A stretch of DNA of 64,000 bases from Volutella citrinella (Eukaryota; Ascomycota; Sordariomycetes; Hypocreales; Nectriaceae): contig JAWZSP010000004.1 of the NCBI GenBank assembly GCA_034401135.1, forward strand, positions 4,836,001-4,900,000, in the 5' to 3' direction. Shown here piece after piece: positions 62,395 through 64,000 of this stretch. Every line of letters starts with the position of its first letter. Position 1 is the first letter of the stretch. The notes under the pieces are model-generated. The model did not search any database and was not told the DNA's origin. It saw nothing but the letters and a program-made list of their open reading frames with translations. A program made the position numbers and the translations under genes.

Positions 62395-64000
62395 ATGGTT
62401 TATCGCGGTCCGTCAAAGGGCTGCCTCACGTGCAAGCAACGACGGGTAAAGTGCGACGAAGCGAAGCCGGACTGCCGGCTGTGCTTACGCCTAGGTCTCA
62501 CTTGCGGAGGCTACAGAGCCAAGCCCCTAAGCATCAAATTTGTGGATCAAAGCCAGAAGTTTGTCCATCAACACCAGAAGTTTGTCCATCAAAACCAAAA
62601 GTTGGTCAAGGCAAGATGCGAAAGTCAAGGACCTCAAGTTCAGCATCAGATGAGTTTGCCCGACCCGCAACCTCAAATCCAAGTCGACACGGCCGTCCCC
62701 TTCTTTCTCATGCATTACGCTTGCATGGGACGTCATGTCAATTCCACGACCGGATTCTTTGAGATGCTCGTCCCTGTGTACTGCTCTGAGCCACAAGACT
62801 CGGCACTTTCAGTCGCAGTCAATGTGGTGTCGGCAGAGATGCTTTCTCTGTGGCAACATAGGCCCGTCAGGTCTCTGAAGGGTCGCGCTGAAGCTATCAG
62901 CCGTCTTCGAGCAGCTATTGATTGTCCCATCCAGCGGGGTAAGCCTGCGACTCTTCTGGCCATCCTGGTCCTGCAGTTCATCGAAAAGGTCACAGCGGCC
63001 CACGAACATCGCCCAGTCGATAACACGCACCTCAATGGCGCCAAGTCCTTGATCCCATTGGCAGACACGGACCATCTCAATGCAATGAGAAATGCCTACA
63101 TCCAGAGATATCTGATTCGCAATGAGATTATAATTGCGATGGACCAAAGCCTGGATGTGCAGCCCGTTGTATCGTCTTGGCTCAGAAGCAAGAGCCTCAA
63201 GGCTGCACCAGAGAATCCAAGCGCAACTCTTGATGTTATACGCGCATCTGTCGCCAGGCTCCATGCCAATTTCATGCAATCTTTCACCGACGGGCAGTCG
63301 ACACTCTCTTCACATCAAGCACTCAAAATGTACGTGTCAGAAGCTCGTCTCATGGAAAAACAGCTTCTGGATTGGGAGCAACGTGTCCCACCCCGCTGGT
63401 CCCCGATAAGGATCCACGTTGGGCTTGAGATTTATCCATCAAATCTTACATATGATTCAACCTGCGAGATTTACCCATCCTGTCAAATCACGACAATATG
63501 GAACGATTGGCGAATTCAGCGTCTTCTAGTCGCCAAAATCATCATGCTCGCTTCTCATTGTGCCAACTCTGCACAAGCTGGGTCCGACGCTTTGCCAAAC
63601 GAGGCGTTGATAAAGACGGAAGAGTACCAAGCCCAGAAGGAAACTGTCCAAGCCCTGGTCGATTCTATTTGCTACAGCATCCCATTTTACCTTGGCAACC
63701 GAACAAGAGTGTCCAGTTTACAGGACTTTGACGACCCCACTGTAATATTTCCCATTTTCTATTTACCCTCCCGTCAAGAGAACAACAAGAGGTCCTACGA
63801 TGCATCTGGTGAGCCAATTCTATCACAAGATGAACAGAAGCGCCATCTCATTGCCCAAGGACCGTGGCACGCCATGGACCCTTTGCGTCAGCTCCTCGCA
63901 AGTTTTCCCCAAGAACTCGGCGACCCGATGGCCAGCCTATTGAGGCAAGGGCAGCTTGACTGGATCCGCGATCAATTCTTGCGCACCTCAGTCGTACTCG
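62395..64000 (+). CDS. Zn2Cys6 transcription factor, C-terminus outside window
   Basis: One open exon of 535 codons runs off the right edge. The start MVYRGPSKGCLTCKQRRVKC is the usual form for this class. The zinc cluster cysteines are 10, 13, 20, 27, 30 and 37, ending in CGGY. The linker has a tandem heptapeptide of the KFVHQ(H/N)Q type repeated three times (residues about 51-72). The middle part (AVPFFLMHYACMGRHVNSTTGFFEMLVPVYC) and LSVAVNVVSAEMLSLW match the fungal transcription factor domain 2 layout. Near the end, HLIAQGPWHAMDPLRQLL resembles the conserved W-x-x-x-x-L-x-x-L block before the C-terminus. It is divergent to the secreted hydrolase and close to the SDR, so it may regulate them. 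Confidence 0.85.
   Translation, partial: MVYRGPSKGCLTCKQRRVKCDEAKPDCRLCLRLGLTCGGYRAKPLSIKFVDQSQKFVHQHQKFVHQNQKLVKARCESQGPQVQHQMSLPDPQPQIQVDTAVPFFLMHYACMGRHVNSTTGFFEMLVPVYCSEPQDSALSVAVNVVSAEMLSLWQHRPVRSLKGRAEAISRLRAAIDCPIQRGKPATLLAILVLQFIEKVTAAHEHRPVDNTHLNGAKSLIPLADTDHLNAMRNAYIQRYLIRNEIIIAMDQSLDVQPVVSSWLRSKSLKAAPENPSATLDVIRASVARLHANFMQSFTDGQSTLSSHQALKMYVSEARLMEKQLLDWEQRVPPRWSPIRIHVGLEIYPSNLTYDSTCEIYPSCQITTIWNDWRIQRLLVAKIIMLASHCANSAQAGSDALPNEALIKTEEYQAQKETVQALVDSICYSIPFYLGNRTRVSSLQDFDDPTVIFPIFYLPSRQENNKRSYDASGEPILSQDEQKRHLIAQGPWHAMDPLRQLLASFPQELGDPMASLLRQGQLDWIRDQFLRTSVVL

Overview
The window is nuclear DNA of a filamentous ascomycete (Pezizomycotina; the gene types fit a Sordariomycete, perhaps Hypocreales, but the sequence alone does not fix the genus). 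The evidence is short spliceosomal introns of about 45-80 nt with GTRAGT donors and CTRAC-like branch sites, Zn2Cys6 transcription factors, cytochromes P450, DHA2/ACS/sugar MFS permeases, small secreted cysteine proteins and GC-biased coding exons between compositionally plain spacers. I find 32 protein-coding genes (two cut by the window edges), one kinase pseudogene and two weak gene-like fragments. There is no rRNA, no convincing tRNA, no CRISPR and no intact transposon. Gene models were spliced by hand; every listed junction keeps the reading frame.

Layout. 0-6 kb: a cut acyl-CoA dehydrogenase, a cytochrome b5/b5-reductase fusion and a PaxU-like DUF829 hydrolase. 6.5-16.2 kb: a DHA2 transporter, an arylamine N-acetyltransferase and two P450s, which may be a detoxification or secondary-metabolism block. 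17.6-25.4 kb: an AIM24-like protein, a small conserved-looking protein, a DXD glycosyltransferase and an aldo/keto reductase. 25.5-30 kb: a small secreted protein facing a bacterial-type glutathionylspermidine-synthase-like ATP-grasp enzyme, then a secreted HExxH metalloprotease. 30.7-38.2 kb: an aminoglycoside-phosphotransferase-like pseudogene, then RidA, a Zn2Cys6 regulator, an ACS-type transporter and a PTS1-bearing D-amino-acid oxidase. 38.4-42 kb: a small secreted protein, an AT-rich gene-poor stretch and a glyoxalase I. 42-47 kb: an unknown membrane protein, a PaxM-like FAD monooxygenase and a nine-exon sugar transporter. 47.7-57.6 kb: an F-box-like protein, a GT31 glycosyltransferase, an amino-acid permease and a Zn2Cys6 regulator. 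57.9-64 kb: an arrestin-like protein, a short-chain dehydrogenase, an Ayg1-like secreted hydrolase and a third Zn2Cys6 regulator cut by the right edge.

The most coherent functional set is 31.1-38.2 kb. A D-amino-acid oxidase makes reactive imines, RidA removes such imines, and a transporter and a regulator lie between them; I infer a small amine or D-amino-acid utilisation cluster. Other points of interest are the bacterial-type ATP-grasp enzyme, an intron in the ACS transporter whose best donor has A in place of the first G, two GC-AG introns, exons of 10 and 25 nt, and a 21-nt repeat next to a zinc cluster.
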